Positions 54,051 to 62,666 of a stretch of DNA of 62,666 nucleotides are shown in pieces. The stretch spans positions 1-62,666 of the forward strand of contig LNEW01000172.1 of the NCBI GenBank assembly GCA_001464375.1, in the 5' to 3' direction. This stretch comes from Rhodospirillales bacterium Ga0074136. Its GTDB lineage: Bacteria > Pseudomonadota > Alphaproteobacteria > Acetobacterales > Acetobacteraceae. The notes under the pieces are model-generated. The model made no database searches, was not told the DNA's origin, and saw only the letters and a list, made by a program, of their open reading frames with translations. Made by a program: the position numbers and the translations under genes. The number at the start of each line of letters is the position of its first letter. Within the stretch, counting starts at the first letter, position 1.

Positions 54051-54956
54051 ATGGGCGGCCTGCTGAGCAATCCGCGCTGGCTCGCGGCGATGGCAGGGGG
54101 CCTTGCGGCCGCCGTGCTGTCGCTGTGGGCGATGCGCGGGCTGCCGCTCGGCTTCGCCGCCTTCTGGCTGACCCCGCTGCCGCTGTTCGCCACCGGCCTG
54201 GGCTTCGGCCCGGCGGCCGCGGCGGGCGCGGCAGGGGTGGCCGCGATCATCCATGTCGCGGTCGCGGATATCCTGCCGATGGCGGTGTTCCTGATCGCCT
54301 TCGGCATTCCGGCGGTGCTGATCCTCGCCACGGGCTTCCGTGACGGGCGGATCGACCCGTCGTTGCCGCTGGCCATCCTCGGCCTGTGGCCGGCGGTGGT
54401 GATCCTGGGCTGCGGCGTCGCCTTCTCGGGCCTGCCCGGCGGGCTGGAAGGCGCGATGCGCGAGGCGGTCGAACAGGGGTTGCGGCGGATGGGCTCCAGC
54501 CCGGCGCAGATCCCGGTCGACCAGCTGGTGCAGGTGATGGCGGCCGCGCTGGGCTTCTGGTCGGCGGTGTCGCTGTCGGTCAATGGCGCGGCGGCGCAAT
54601 CGGCGCTGGTCCGCACGGGCTGGTCGCTCGCACCCTCCCCGCGTTGGAGCGAGGTGCGCCTGCCGGCCTGGTATCCGCCGCTGACCGGCGTGGGTGCCGG
54701 CGCCTGGCTGGTCTTCGGGGGCGATGGCGACGTGGTGTCGCTGTCGGTCCTGCTGGTGCTTCTGCTGCCGGTGTTCCTGATGGGGATCGCCGCGGTGCAT
54801 CGCCGCTCGGCCGGACGGCCGGGCCGCAACTTCATGCTCGGCGTGTTCTACACCGGGCTGGTCATCCTCAGCGTGCCGGCCGCGATCGCGGTGACGGCCT
54901 TCGGTTTCTACGAGCAATGGGGGCGGCGCTCGAGCCCGCCCGGAGGCACAACATGA
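54051..54956 (+). CDS. DUF2232-family membrane protein
   Basis: A 301-residue integral membrane protein with about eight hydrophobic segments, as in the DUF2232/YybS family often found between rpsR and rplI in alphaproteobacteria. It begins with [18 protein letters not shown] and contains [17 protein letters not shown]. The function is not established. Its TGA overlaps the rplI ATG (ATGA), so it is co-expressed with ribosomal proteins. Confidence 0.8.
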   Translation: MGGLLSNPRWLAAMAGGLAAAVLSLWAMRGLPLGFAAFWLTPLPLFATGLGFGPAAAAGAAGVAAIIHVAVADILPMAVFLIAFGIPAVLILATGFRDGRIDPSLPLAILGLWPAVVILGCGVAFSGLPGGLEGAMREAVEQGLRRMGSSPAQIPVDQLVQVMAAALGFWSAVSLSVNGAAAQSALVRTGWSLAPSPRWSEVRLPAWYPPLTGVGAGAWLVFGGDGDVVSLSVLLVLLLPVFLMGIAAVHRRSAGRPGRNFMLGVFYTGLVILSVPAAIAVTAFGFYEQWGRRSSPPGGTT

Positions 54957-55519
54957 TCGAACTCATCCTGATGCAGCGCGTCGACAAGCTCGGCCAGATG
55001 GGCGAGCTGGTGAAGGTGAAGCCCGGCTACGCGCGCAACCACCTGATCCCGACCGGCAAGGCGATCCGCGCCAACAAGGACAACCTCGCGCGCTTCGAGC
55101 GCGAGCGCGCCCAGCTGGTGGCGCAGAACCTCAAGCGCCGCGAGGAAGCCGAGCGCATCGCCGAGCGCGTCTCCGGCCTGTCCGTCATGATCATCCGCCA
55201 GGCCGGCGAGAGCGGCGCGCTGTACGGCTCGGTCTCCACCCGGGACATCGCCGATGGCTGCAAGGCCTCCGGCCTGTCGGTGGACCGCGAGCAGGTGCTG
55301 CTGGGCCAGCCGATCAAGACGGTCGGCCTGACCACCGTGCGGGTCGCGCTGCACCCCGAGGTCTCGATCCCGGTGGTGGTGAACATCGCCCGCTCCCCCG
55401 AAGAAGCCGAGAAGCAGGCGCGCGGCGAGCGCGTGGAGGCCGAGGACGAGGCCGAGGCCGCGAGCCTCGAGGCCGAACTCGCCGCCGAACTCGCGGCCGG
55501 ACAGGCCGAGGGCGGCTGA
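54953..55519 (+). CDS. rplI: Ribosomal protein bL9
   Basis: A large-subunit protein. The 188-residue product begins with [32 protein letters not shown] (trimmed: [17 protein letters not shown]), the universal L9 signature. A central helix and the C-terminal domain ([16 protein letters not shown]) follow, then an Ala/Glu-rich tail of about 40 residues. CGGAGG precedes the ATG. Confidence 0.96.
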   Translation: MIELILMQRVDKLGQMGELVKVKPGYARNHLIPTGKAIRANKDNLARFERERAQLVAQNLKRREEAERIAERVSGLSVMIIRQAGESGALYGSVSTRDIADGCKASGLSVDREQVLLGQPIKTVGLTTVRVALHPEVSIPVVVNIARSPEEAEKQARGERVEAEDEAEAASLEAELAAELAAGQAEGG

Positions 55520-55526
55520 CACGGGC

Positions 55527-55550
55527 GGCGCGAAGGGCGACCTTCGCGCC
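55527..55550 (+). terminator. Hairpin terminator after rplI
   Basis: A perfect 10-bp stem (GGCGCGAAGG/CCTTCGCGCC) closed by a GCGA (GNRA-type) tetraloop, seven bases after the rplI stop, at the end of the ribosomal operon. No U-tract. Confidence 0.6.
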
Positions 55551-55754
55551 ACCGGAACCGCCGGGCGCGCCGCAGGGCGACGGTCCCGCAAATCGGCATG
55601 GTTTGGGCGATGCGTCCGGCGTCCCGGACGCACCTCCGCCGGCGGCCCACGCGCGTATCATCGATGGGTGGCCGACAGGTGAGCGGACCGGTGCCGATCC
55701 AGCGGGGGCCAGGAATGCGCTAGCCTGCCGGCCCGCCCTTGCCGCCGGAGCCGC

Positions 55755-56702
55755 ATGCGCCTGACCGCCGTCACGATGATCCGCAACGAAGCGGATATCC
55801 TGCCCGACTTCCTTGGCCATTGCGCCGCGCTGTTCGACGAGGTGCTGGTGGTGGATCACGCCTCCACCGACGGCACCGCCGGGATCCTGGCCGCGGCGGC
55901 GGCGCGCATGCCGCTCGTGGTGCGGCACTTCGCCCAGCGCCCCTATGCGCAGTCGCAGCTGGTCACGGCCCTGGCTCGCGAGGCCTTCGCGCGCGGCGCC
56001 GACTGGGTGTTCCCGCTCGATGCCGACGAGTTCCCGATGGTGGCGGGGCGCGACGACCTGGCCGCGCGCCTGCCGGACGACGCGGCGGCGGTGCTGTGGC
56101 GCTGGCGCAACCTCTGGCCGCCGGGAGATCACGGCTTCGCGCTGTTCGACGCGGCGCGCGACTATGAAGCCCTTCCGCGCGACGCCAACGCCACCGTCAA
56201 GATCGCAATCTCCCGCCAGGTGCCCGCCCTGCTGCCCGATTTCGCCATCGGGCAGGGCAGTCATAACGTGGCGCGGCTGCGCGATCGCGCCGGCACGCCG
56301 GCCGAGGTCGGCCATTTGGTGCATATCCCGATCCGCAGCCGCGAACGCTTCGTGCTGAAGGCGGCCTCCGGTGCGAAATCCCTGGCGGAGACGCCCTTCC
56401 TGCCGGCCGGGTCGGGCAACCAGTGGCGCCGCGCGGCAGACCGGCCGCAGCGCTTCGATGGCGCCGACGGCTTGGCCCGGCTTCGCCGCAACGCCTTGGG
56501 CTATCCCGGCGGGGTGGACTCCGGCGCGACCGTCGAGACGGTCGCCTTCGCGCCGGCGGGTCGCATCACCGGCCTGCCGGCGGGCCTACCCGGCGCGGAA
56601 GCCGTGATGGCACGGGAGGCCGCGCTGACCTGGCAGCCCGTGCCCGACCCGCCCTGGCGGATCGAGCGCGATGGCGCCGCGCTGGTGCTCGTGCCGGGCT
56701 GA
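55755..56702 (+). CDS. Glycosyltransferase family 2 protein
   Basis: A 315-residue cytoplasmic transferase of the GT2 type that begins AVTMIRNEADILPDFLGH, typical of the PF13704-like group. VVDHASTDGT binds the nucleotide, and PLDADEFPM is the metal-binding DxD region. The second half is less conserved. Neither donor nor acceptor can be inferred, and there are no other polysaccharide genes nearby. Confidence 0.82.
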   Translation: MRLTAVTMIRNEADILPDFLGHCAALFDEVLVVDHASTDGTAGILAAAAARMPLVVRHFAQRPYAQSQLVTALAREAFARGADWVFPLDADEFPMVAGRDDLAARLPDDAAAVLWRWRNLWPPGDHGFALFDAARDYEALPRDANATVKIAISRQVPALLPDFAIGQGSHNVARLRDRAGTPAEVGHLVHIPIRSRERFVLKAASGAKSLAETPFLPAGSGNQWRRAADRPQRFDGADGLARLRRNALGYPGGVDSGATVETVAFAPAGRITGLPAGLPGAEAVMAREAALTWQPVPDPPWRIERDGAALVLVPG

Positions 56703-56812
56703 TCGGCATGCCCCGGGGCGTGGCGCAGCGTTGCGCAGCCATCCCCGTGATCCCCCCTATCCACAGGCCACGACCCCGCGCGCCGCGATGCCCGGCGGTC
56801 TAGGATGCTGCC

Positions 56813-58324
56813 ATGAACGAGATCGATCCCGCCGGCAGCAGCCTGCTCGGCCTGTCGCAGCGCCTGCCGCCCTCCAACATGGCGGCGGAGCAGGCGCTGC
56901 TGGGCGCGCTGCTGGCCAACAACAAGGCCTATGAGCGGGTCAGCGAGTTCCTCGCGCCGGAGCATTTCGCCGACCCGATCCATGGACGCATCTTCCAGGC
57001 GATCCAGCGCCGGGTGGAGGCCGGGCAATTGGCCGACGTGGTCACGCTGCGCGCCGAATTCGAGCATTCCGGCCTGCTCGATGAAGTGGGCGGGCCGACC
57101 TATCTGGCGCAGCTGCTCTCGGCCATGGTCGGCATCATCAATGCCGGGGAATACGGCCGCGTGGTGTTCGACGCCTGGCTGCGCCGCCAGCTGATCGACC
57201 TGGGCGAGGTGGTGGTGAACCGCGCCTTCGGCGCCGAGGCCGAGCTCGATGCCGGGCAGCAGCTGGAGGCGGCCGAGCAGGCGCTGTTCGACCTGTCGCG
57301 CGATGGCGGGGCGGGCGATGGCGGGCCGATCACCTTCGACCGCGCGCTGGCGGTGGCTGTGGAGCACGCCGCCAAGGCCTTCTCGACACCCGGCGGCGTG
57401 TCGGGCCTGACCACCGGCCTGCGCGACATCGATGCCAAGATGGGCGGGCTGCACCGGTCGGACCTGCTGATCGTCGCGGGGCGGCCAGGCATGGGCAAGA
57501 CCGCGCTCGCCACCAAGATCGGCTTCGGCGCGGCGAAGTCGATCCTGCGCGAGGCGCGCGATGCCGACCCCAATGCCGTGCCCAAGGGGGGCGTGGCGAT
57601 CTTTTCGCTGGAAATGAGCGCCGACCAGCTGGCGACGCGCCTGCTGTCGGAGGAAGCGCGAATTTCCGGCGACCGCATCCGCCGCGGCGAGATCGGCCAG
57701 CGCGACTTCGACCGCTTCGTGGAAGTCAGCCGCGAGATCGCCGCCGTGCCGATCTACATCGACGACACGCCGGCCATCACCATCTCGGCGCTGCGCACGC
57801 GCTGCCGGCGGCTGAAGCGCACGCGCGGGCTGGATCTGGTGATCGTGGACTACCTCCAGCTGATGCGCCCGGCGGCGGGCACCAGGCCGGAGAACCGGGT
57901 GCTGGAAATCTCGATGATCACGCAGGGGCTGAAGGCGATCGCGAAGGAACTCGCCGTGCCGGTGATCGCGCTGTCGCAGCTGTCGCGCGCCGTCGAATCG
58001 CGCGAGGACAAGCGCCCGCAGCTCAGCGACCTGCGCGAATCGGGATCGATCGAACAGGACGCCGACGTGGTCATGTTCGTCTATCGCGACGACTACTACC
58101 TGGCGCAGCGCGCGCCCAAGGAGCTGGGCTTCGACAACCCCGACAAGTTCCACGACGCTGTCGACAAGTGGCAGAAGGACATGGAAATGGCGCACAACAA
58201 GGCGGAGCTGATCATCGCCAAGCAGCGCCACGGCCCGACCGGCACGGTGAAGCTGTTCTTCGAGGCCGAGTTCACCCGCTTCGGCGACCTCGACACCCAT
58301 CACGAGGAGCCGATGCGTGACTGA
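56813..58324 (+). CDS. dnaB: Replicative DNA helicase DnaB
   Basis: The hexameric 5'-to-3' helicase of the replication fork. The 503-residue protein has the N-terminal collar (LPPSNMAAEQALLGALL), then the RecA-like domain with IVAGRPGMGKTALATKI (Walker A), IFSLEMSADQLATRLL, VIVDYLQLMRP (Walker B) and ALSQLSRAVESREDKRPQLSDLRESG (trimmed: ALSQLSR and SDLRESG). No intein. Overlaps the GNAT gene by eight bases. Confidence 0.96.
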   Translation: MNEIDPAGSSLLGLSQRLPPSNMAAEQALLGALLANNKAYERVSEFLAPEHFADPIHGRIFQAIQRRVEAGQLADVVTLRAEFEHSGLLDEVGGPTYLAQLLSAMVGIINAGEYGRVVFDAWLRRQLIDLGEVVVNRAFGAEAELDAGQQLEAAEQALFDLSRDGGAGDGGPITFDRALAVAVEHAAKAFSTPGGVSGLTTGLRDIDAKMGGLHRSDLLIVAGRPGMGKTALATKIGFGAAKSILREARDADPNAVPKGGVAIFSLEMSADQLATRLLSEEARISGDRIRRGEIGQRDFDRFVEVSREIAAVPIYIDDTPAITISALRTRCRRLKRTRGLDLVIVDYLQLMRPAAGTRPENRVLEISMITQGLKAIAKELAVPVIALSQLSRAVESREDKRPQLSDLRESGSIEQDADVVMFVYRDDYYLAQRAPKELGFDNPDKFHDAVDKWQKDMEMAHNKAELIIAKQRHGPTGTVKLFFEAEFTRFGDLDTHHEEPMRD

Positions 58325-58781
58325 CGCCGTCGCCATCCGCCCCGCGCGGCCGGAGGATTTCGACGCCTGGCTGCCGCTCTGGGAGGGCTACAACGCCTTC
58401 TACGAACGTCGCGGCCCGACGGCGGTGAGCGAGGCGATGACGCGCACCACCTGGGCGCGCTTCTTCGACGGCACCGAACCCATGGAGGCGCTGGTCGCGG
58501 AGCGGGCCGGCGCGCTGGTCGGCTTCGTGCACATCATCTTCCACCGCAACACCACCATGATGGCCCCGACCTGCTACCTGCAGGACCTGTTCGCCGCGCC
58601 GTCCGTGCGCGGCCAGGGCGTCGGCCGCGCGCTGATCGAGGCGGCGGCGGCGCGCGCGACAGGCGCGGGTGCGACGCGGCTGTATTGGCAGACGCAGGAG
58701 GGCAATGCGACGGCGCGGCTGCTGTATGACCGCGTCGCACGCAATTCGGGTTTCATCGTCTACCGCATGGACCTGGCGTGA
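58317..58781 (+). CDS. GNAT-family N-acetyltransferase
   Basis: A 154-residue acetyl-CoA-dependent transferase. It starts AVAIRPARPEDFDAWLPLW, and has the acetyl-CoA loop DLFAAPSVRGQGVGRALIEAA (R/QxxGxG/A) and WQTQEGNATARLLYD. The substrate is unknown. GTG start 58317 inside the dnaB end; its own stop overlaps the alr start (GTGA). Confidence 0.88.
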   Translation: MTDAVAIRPARPEDFDAWLPLWEGYNAFYERRGPTAVSEAMTRTTWARFFDGTEPMEALVAERAGALVGFVHIIFHRNTTMMAPTCYLQDLFAAPSVRGQGVGRALIEAAAARATGAGATRLYWQTQEGNATARLLYDRVARNSGFIVYRMDLA

Positions 58782-59850
58782 ACCCGCAGACCGGGCAGCC
58801 GGTCCTGACCATCGACCTGCGCGCCATCGCTGCGAACTGGCGCGACCTGGCCGCACGCGGCGCGCCCGGCGCGGTGGCCGGCGTGGTGAAGGCGGATGGC
58901 TACGGGCTCGGCGCCATCGAGGTCGCGGGCGCGCTGCGCGCCGCCGGCTGGCCTGCCTGGCGGAGGGGCTGGCACTGCGCGCCGCGCTCGGCGCGGGTCC
59001 GATGATCGCGGTGCTGGAGGGCTTTGCGCCGTTGGAGGATGGCGACGCGGCGCTGGTGCCGGTGCTGAACAGCTTCGCCGACGTCACGGCGCATGCCTCG
59101 GCGGGTCGCGCCGCGGGGGTGGCGCGGCGGGCGATCCTGCACCTCGATACCGGCATGGCGCGGCTCGGGCTCGATGCCAGGGAACAGGCGCGCCTGGTGG
59201 CCGACCACGGCGCCTTGGCGGGGCTCGACCTGCTGTATGTGATGACGCACCTGGCCTGCGCGGACGAACCCGGGCATCCGCTGAACGCCGGGCAGGCCGC
59301 GCGCTTCGCCGCCGCCTGCGCGGGGCTGCCGCCGATGCGCCGGTCGCTGGCGAACTCGTCCGGCATGTTCCTCGGGCCAGGCTTCGGCAGCGACCTCGCA
59401 CGGCCGGGCTGCGCGCTGTACGGCATCAACCCGACGCCGGGTGCCACGAACCCGATGCGCCAGGTCGTGCGGCTCGACGCGCCCGTGCTCCAGATCCGCG
59501 ACATCCCGGCCGGCGCCAGCGTGGGCTACGGCGCCACCTGGGTCGCGCAGCGCCCGTCGCGCATCGCCACGGTTGCGGTGGGCTATGCGGATGGCTACCT
59601 GAGAAGCCTGTCGGGCCGCGCCGTTGGTGAATACCAGGGCCGGCCCGTTCCCCTCGTGGCACGGGTGTCCATGGATTTGACGACCTTCGACGTGACCGAC
59701 CTGCCCGACATCGCGGTGGGCCAGCGCATCACCGTGCTGGGCGGGGCTGGCTGCACGCCCGATGACGCGGCCGCGCGCGCGGGCACCATCGGCTACGAGA
59801 TCCTGACCGGTCTCGGCGCGCGCTACCACCGCGACTACATCCGGGGCTGA
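58778..59850 (+). pseudogene. alr: Alanine racemase, disrupted by a short internal deletion
   Basis: Converts L- to D-alanine for peptidoglycan, using PLP. From GTG 58778 the frame gives TIDLRAIAANWR and GVVKADGYGLG with the PLP Lys (residue 38), then reaches AAGW near 58953 and goes wrong. The next frame resumes at LAEGLALRAALG and continues normally: LHLDTGMARLG, LANSSGMFLG, GYGATW, ARVSMDLTTFDVTD, to 59850. Compared with the usual AAGCRxFFVAxLAEG, about 16 bases are missing (1 mod 3, consistent with the frame change). This would abolish activity unless the sequence is wrong or another racemase exists. Followed closely by mlaE. Confidence 0.8.
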
Positions 59851-59854
59851 GGGG

Positions 59855-60640
59855 TTGGACCTTGTGCTGAACCCGCTGGCCGCTGTAGGGCGCGGCGTGA
59901 TCGGCGGCTGCCGCACAGTGGGCGCGGTGGTGCTGTTCGCGCTGACCGGCGTGTCGCACCTGCTGCGCCCGCCCTTCTATGGGCGCCTGTTCGTCAAGCA
60001 CCTGCTGGAGATCGCGTATTTCTCGCTGCCGGTGGTGGCGCTGACCGCGATCTTCACCGGCATGGTGCTGGCGCTGCAATCCTATACCGGCTTCGCGCGC
60101 TTCAACGCGGAAGGGGCGGTGGCGAATGTGGTGGTGCTGTCCATCACGCGCGAACTGGGCCCCGTGCTCGCGGGGCTGATGGTGGCGGGCCGCATCGGCG
60201 CGGCCTTCGCGGCCGAGATCGGCACCATGCGCGTGACCGACCAGATCGACGCCCTGACCACGCTGTCGACCAACCCGGTCAAGTACCTGGTCGCGCCGCG
60301 GCTGCTGGCCGGCGTGCTGGCCCTGCCCTTCCTGGTGCTGGTGGCCGATATCCTGGGCGTGATGGGTGGCTGGCTGATCGGCACCACGAAGCTCGGCTTC
60401 GGGTCGGCCGGCTACCTGAAGGCCACCATGGACTTCCTGCAGGTCATGGATGTGGTCTCGGGGCTGGTGAAGGCGGCGGTGTTCGGCTTCGTCATCACGC
60501 TGATGGGCTGCTGGTGCGGCTACAATTCGCGCGGCGGCGCGCAGGGCGTGGGGGCGGCGACGACGGCGGCGGTGGTGTGGTCCTCCGTCCTGATCCTCGC
60601 ACTCGACTACATGCTGACCGAGCTGTTCTTCGCGCAATGA
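59855..60640 (+). CDS. mlaE: MlaE-family ABC transporter permease
   Basis: The membrane part of a phospholipid (Mla-type) transporter at the inner membrane. The 261-residue protein has about five or six hydrophobic segments and the family hallmark ELGPVLAGLMVAGRIGAA, then EIGTMRVTDQIDAL. The start is TTG 59855; GTG 59864 is possible. Its stop overlaps the ATPase start (ATGA). No MlaD gene follows. Confidence 0.9.
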   Translation: MDLVLNPLAAVGRGVIGGCRTVGAVVLFALTGVSHLLRPPFYGRLFVKHLLEIAYFSLPVVALTAIFTGMVLALQSYTGFARFNAEGAVANVVVLSITRELGPVLAGLMVAGRIGAAFAAEIGTMRVTDQIDALTTLSTNPVKYLVAPRLLAGVLALPFLVLVADILGVMGGWLIGTTKLGFGSAGYLKATMDFLQVMDVVSGLVKAAVFGFVITLMGCWCGYNSRGGAQGVGAATTAAVVWSSVLILALDYMLTELFFAQ

Positions 60641-61413
60641 CCGAGGCACCACCGAAGATCCGCCTGCGCGGCCTGTCCAAGGCGTTCGGGGAAAAGCGCG
60701 TGCTGGATGGCGTGGACCTCGATATCCGTGCCGGCCACGGCATGGTGATCCTGGGCGGGTCGGGGTCGGGCAAGTCGGTCACCATCAAGTGCATCCTCGG
60801 GCTGATCCAACCCGATGCCGGCAGCATCGAGGTGGATGGGCGCGACCTGCTGTCCATGCCGCGGCGCGACCGGGAGGCGCTGAACGACCGCATCGGCATG
60901 CTGTTCCAGAACGGCGCGCTGTTCGACAGCCTGCCGGTCTGGGAGAATGTGTGCTTCAAGCTGCTGGCGCAGAAGCGCATCACGCGCGGCAAGGCCCGCG
61001 ACAAGGCGGCCGAGGTGCTCGCGCAGGTCGGCCTGGCGGCGTCCGTGGGCGACCTTTCGCCATCCGAACTCTCCGGCGGCATGCAGAAGCGCGTGGGCCT
61101 CGCGCGCGCCATCGCCGCCGAACCCGACATCATCTTCTTCGATGAGCCGACGACAGGGCTCGACCCCATCATGGGCGCGGTGATCGACGGGCTGATCGTC
61201 GATGTGGTGAAGCGCCTCGGCGCGACGGCGGTGTCCATCACGCACGACATGGCGAGCGCGCGGCGCATCGGCGATGACGCGGCCATGCTGCACAAGGGGC
61301 GCATCATCTGGACCGGGCATGCTTCCGCGCTCGGGGATACCGGGAACGCCATGGTGGACCAGTTCGCGCGCGGCGAACGCGAGGGGCCGATCCAGATGGA
61401 GTTGCGGCGGTAG
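60637..61413 (+). CDS. mlaF: MlaF-family ABC transporter ATPase
   Basis: The ATPase partner of the MlaE permease. The 258-residue protein has ILGGSGSGKSVTIKCILG (Walker A), Q-loop MLFQNGALFDSLPVWENV (the FDSL/VWENV stretch is typical of MlaF), signature LSGGMQKRVGLARAIA, IIFFDEPTTGLDPI (Walker B) and switch His in SITHDM. Coupled to mlaE. Confidence 0.93.
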   Translation: MTEAPPKIRLRGLSKAFGEKRVLDGVDLDIRAGHGMVILGGSGSGKSVTIKCILGLIQPDAGSIEVDGRDLLSMPRRDREALNDRIGMLFQNGALFDSLPVWENVCFKLLAQKRITRGKARDKAAEVLAQVGLAASVGDLSPSELSGGMQKRVGLARAIAAEPDIIFFDEPTTGLDPIMGAVIDGLIVDVVKRLGATAVSITHDMASARRIGDDAAMLHKGRIIWTGHASALGDTGNAMVDQFARGEREGPIQMELRR

Positions 61414-61742
61414 TCCCAGCGCCCGCCCCCCCCTTGGCGGGCCTGCACCCGGGACGACATCGCGACGCACGCGGCACCCGTGCCAAGGTCGCTGGGGCTT
61501 CGCACCACCGCGGTCGCCCGCGCAGGCGTGTCCGTGCCGCGTGGCCGGTGCCCTGCGACGATGGGGGCCTTTCCTCAGCCCGGCGCGTTCTGCGCCAGCG
61601 CGGCACCGACCCCGCCTTCGGCCGGCGCCAGCCGCCGCCGCCGCCGCGCCGCCCTTGACCCGTGCGCCCCGGCGGCGCGACCCTTCCCCCACGAAGCCCG
61701 GCCACCGCCCGCGGACCGGGCCACACCCGAGGAACGCCGCCC
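61414..61742. other. Non-coding gap between mlaF and TauD-family gene
   Basis: About 330 bp, very GC-rich, with a short (CCG)n run around 61630-61650. No supported frame on either strand. CCTTGACCCG at 61656 holds a TTGACC that could be a -35 for the dioxygenase gene, but no -10 is clear. Confidence 0.45.
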
Positions 61743-62627
61743 ATGCCGCTCACGCTCAAGCCGCTGCATCCGCTGTTCGTCGCGCAGGCGACCGGCCTCG
61801 ACCTGCGCCAGCCGATCACGCCCACCCAGGCCGCCGAGATCCACCACGCCATGGATCGCTACGGTGTGCTGGTCTTTCCCGGCCAGGCGCTGGACGACGA
61901 CCAGCAGATGAATTTCGGGCGCGCGCTCGGCACGCTGGAGGCCACGCGCGGCGTGGTCGATGCGCACAAGCATCGCCTCAAGCACCAGGAGATGAACGAC
62001 ATCTCCAACCTCGACACCGATGGCTCGCTGCTGGCCGCCGACGACCGGCGCAGGATGTTCGCGCTGGGCAACCGGCTTTGGCACAGCGATTCATCGTTCA
62101 AGTCGACGCCGGCGATGTATTCCATGCTGCATGCCCGCGTGATCCCGCCCGAAGGCGGCGAGACGGAATTCGCCGACATGCGCGCCGCCTGGGACGCGCT
62201 GCCCGACCGCACGAAGGCCAAGATCAAGGACCTGACGACCTGGCATTCGCTGATCTATTCGCGCGCCCAGCTCGGCTTCGACGAATACACCGCCGAGGAA
62301 AAGCTGGCCTTTGCCCCCGTGCCGCAGCGCCTGGTGCGCCGGCATCCCGGATCGGGCCGCGTCTCGCTCTATCTCTCGGCCCATATCGGCCGCATCGAAG
62401 GCATGCCCACGCCCGAAGCCATGGCGATGATCCGTGACCTGACCGAACACGCCACGCAACGCGAGTTCGTCCACAGCCACCACTGGACGCAGAACGACCT
62501 GGTGATGTGGGACAACCGCTGCACGCTGCACCGCGCACGACCCTTCGAGGACAGCGTACACCCGCGCGACATGCGCCGCGTGACACTGACCGACGTGGCG
62601 CCGACCCTGGAGCAGCAGGCGGCGTGA
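61743..62627 (+). CDS. TauD/TfdA-family Fe(II)/2-oxoglutarate dioxygenase
   Basis: A 294-residue non-heme iron dioxygenase. The facial triad is WHSDSSF (His114, Asp116) with the distal His in CTLHRARPF (His263), and an Arg-rich stretch follows for 2-oxoglutarate binding. TfdA relatives hydroxylate aryloxyacetates, taurine or other small acids. LRQPITPTQAAEIHHAMDRYGVLVFP is typical of the N-terminus (trimmed: YGVLVFPGQ). The substrate is unknown, with no neighbours of help. Confidence 0.88.
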   Translation: MPLTLKPLHPLFVAQATGLDLRQPITPTQAAEIHHAMDRYGVLVFPGQALDDDQQMNFGRALGTLEATRGVVDAHKHRLKHQEMNDISNLDTDGSLLAADDRRRMFALGNRLWHSDSSFKSTPAMYSMLHARVIPPEGGETEFADMRAAWDALPDRTKAKIKDLTTWHSLIYSRAQLGFDEYTAEEKLAFAPVPQRLVRRHPGSGRVSLYLSAHIGRIEGMPTPEAMAMIRDLTEHATQREFVHSHHWTQNDLVMWDNRCTLHRARPFEDSVHPRDMRRVTLTDVAPTLEQQAA

Positions 62628-62639
62628 TGGGGCGGTCGC

Positions 62640-62666
62640 GCGGGGGAAGGCGCTGCCCTCCCCCGG
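62640..62666. repeat. Start of a second copy of the palindromic element, cut by window edge
   Basis: GGGGAAGGCGCTGCCCTCCC near the edge matches the outer part of the 25.4-kb element (GGAAAGGGCTTTGCCCTCCC). It begins directly after a gene end, as the first copy does. Confidence 0.45.

Noticed and set aside
1..62666. CRISPR array, tRNA or rRNA genes
   Set aside because: I found no regularly spaced repeats and no cloverleaf or rRNA-like sequence in the gaps; a covariance search was not possible.

Overview
The window is very GC-rich and densely coded on both strands. Its gene content points to an alphaproteobacterium, most likely of the Acetobacteraceae/Roseomonas type (inference). The evidence is an EipB homologue, an alphaproteobacterial aa3 oxidase subunit IV, HdaA, three orphan tripartite-tricarboxylate (Bug/TctC) receptors, and many GTGA/ATGA start-stop overlaps. 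It reads as ordinary chromosome: I found no rRNA, tRNA, CRISPR array, transposase or prophage block.

Layout. 1-3.3 kb: gshA-type ligase (cut by the window edge) and rsmE, diverging from ubiA and a methyltransferase. 3.4-10.5 kb: a small YD-repeat secreted protein, a WD40-cytochrome c fusion, an SDR, a cyclase-family hydrolase, a D-2-hydroxyacid dehydrogenase, a MATE exporter and an alpha/beta hydrolase. 10.7-17.7 kb: a probable sugar-acid catabolic island. Its plus arm is IlvD/Edd dehydratase, SDR, small membrane protein, FAH-family hydrolase and YdhR. Its minus arm is UxaA-type dehydratase, small membrane protein and class II aldolase. 17.9-19.6 kb: a TPP riboswitch in front of a lone family-5 solute-binding protein. 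19.8-25.4 kb: eipB, aspS, an aldo/keto reductase and RNase D. 25.4-34.7 kb: a large imperfect palindrome, ppx-ppk-hdaA-permease-pgsA-DUF2066 on the minus strand, and purM-purN-cox subunit IV on the plus strand. 34.7-45.7 kb: EAL protein, lone phage-baseplate OB-fold protein, ndk, YciE-like protein, ABC-F ATPase, Bug receptor, holC with two tandem M17 aminopeptidases, a CysQ-like phosphatase and sua5. 45.7-53 kb: a transglutaminase remnant, two alpha/beta hydrolases, two Bug receptors, fabG and fabD separated by an unknown gene. 53.3-55.5 kb: rpsF-rpsR-DUF2232-rplI. 55.8-62.6 kb: glycosyltransferase, dnaB, GNAT, alr, mlaE-mlaF and a TauD-family dioxygenase.

Four things stand out. The TPP riboswitch precedes a binding-protein gene with no permease. 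The FAH-family hydrolase is fused in frame to an LprI-like exported protein that keeps its own internal signal peptide. Two housekeeping genes look broken in this sequence: alr by about 16 missing bases and ppx by a late frame slip. A roughly 230-bp palindromic element lies between rnd and ppx, and a related sequence begins at the right edge of the window. All functional names come from reading translations; no database search was run.
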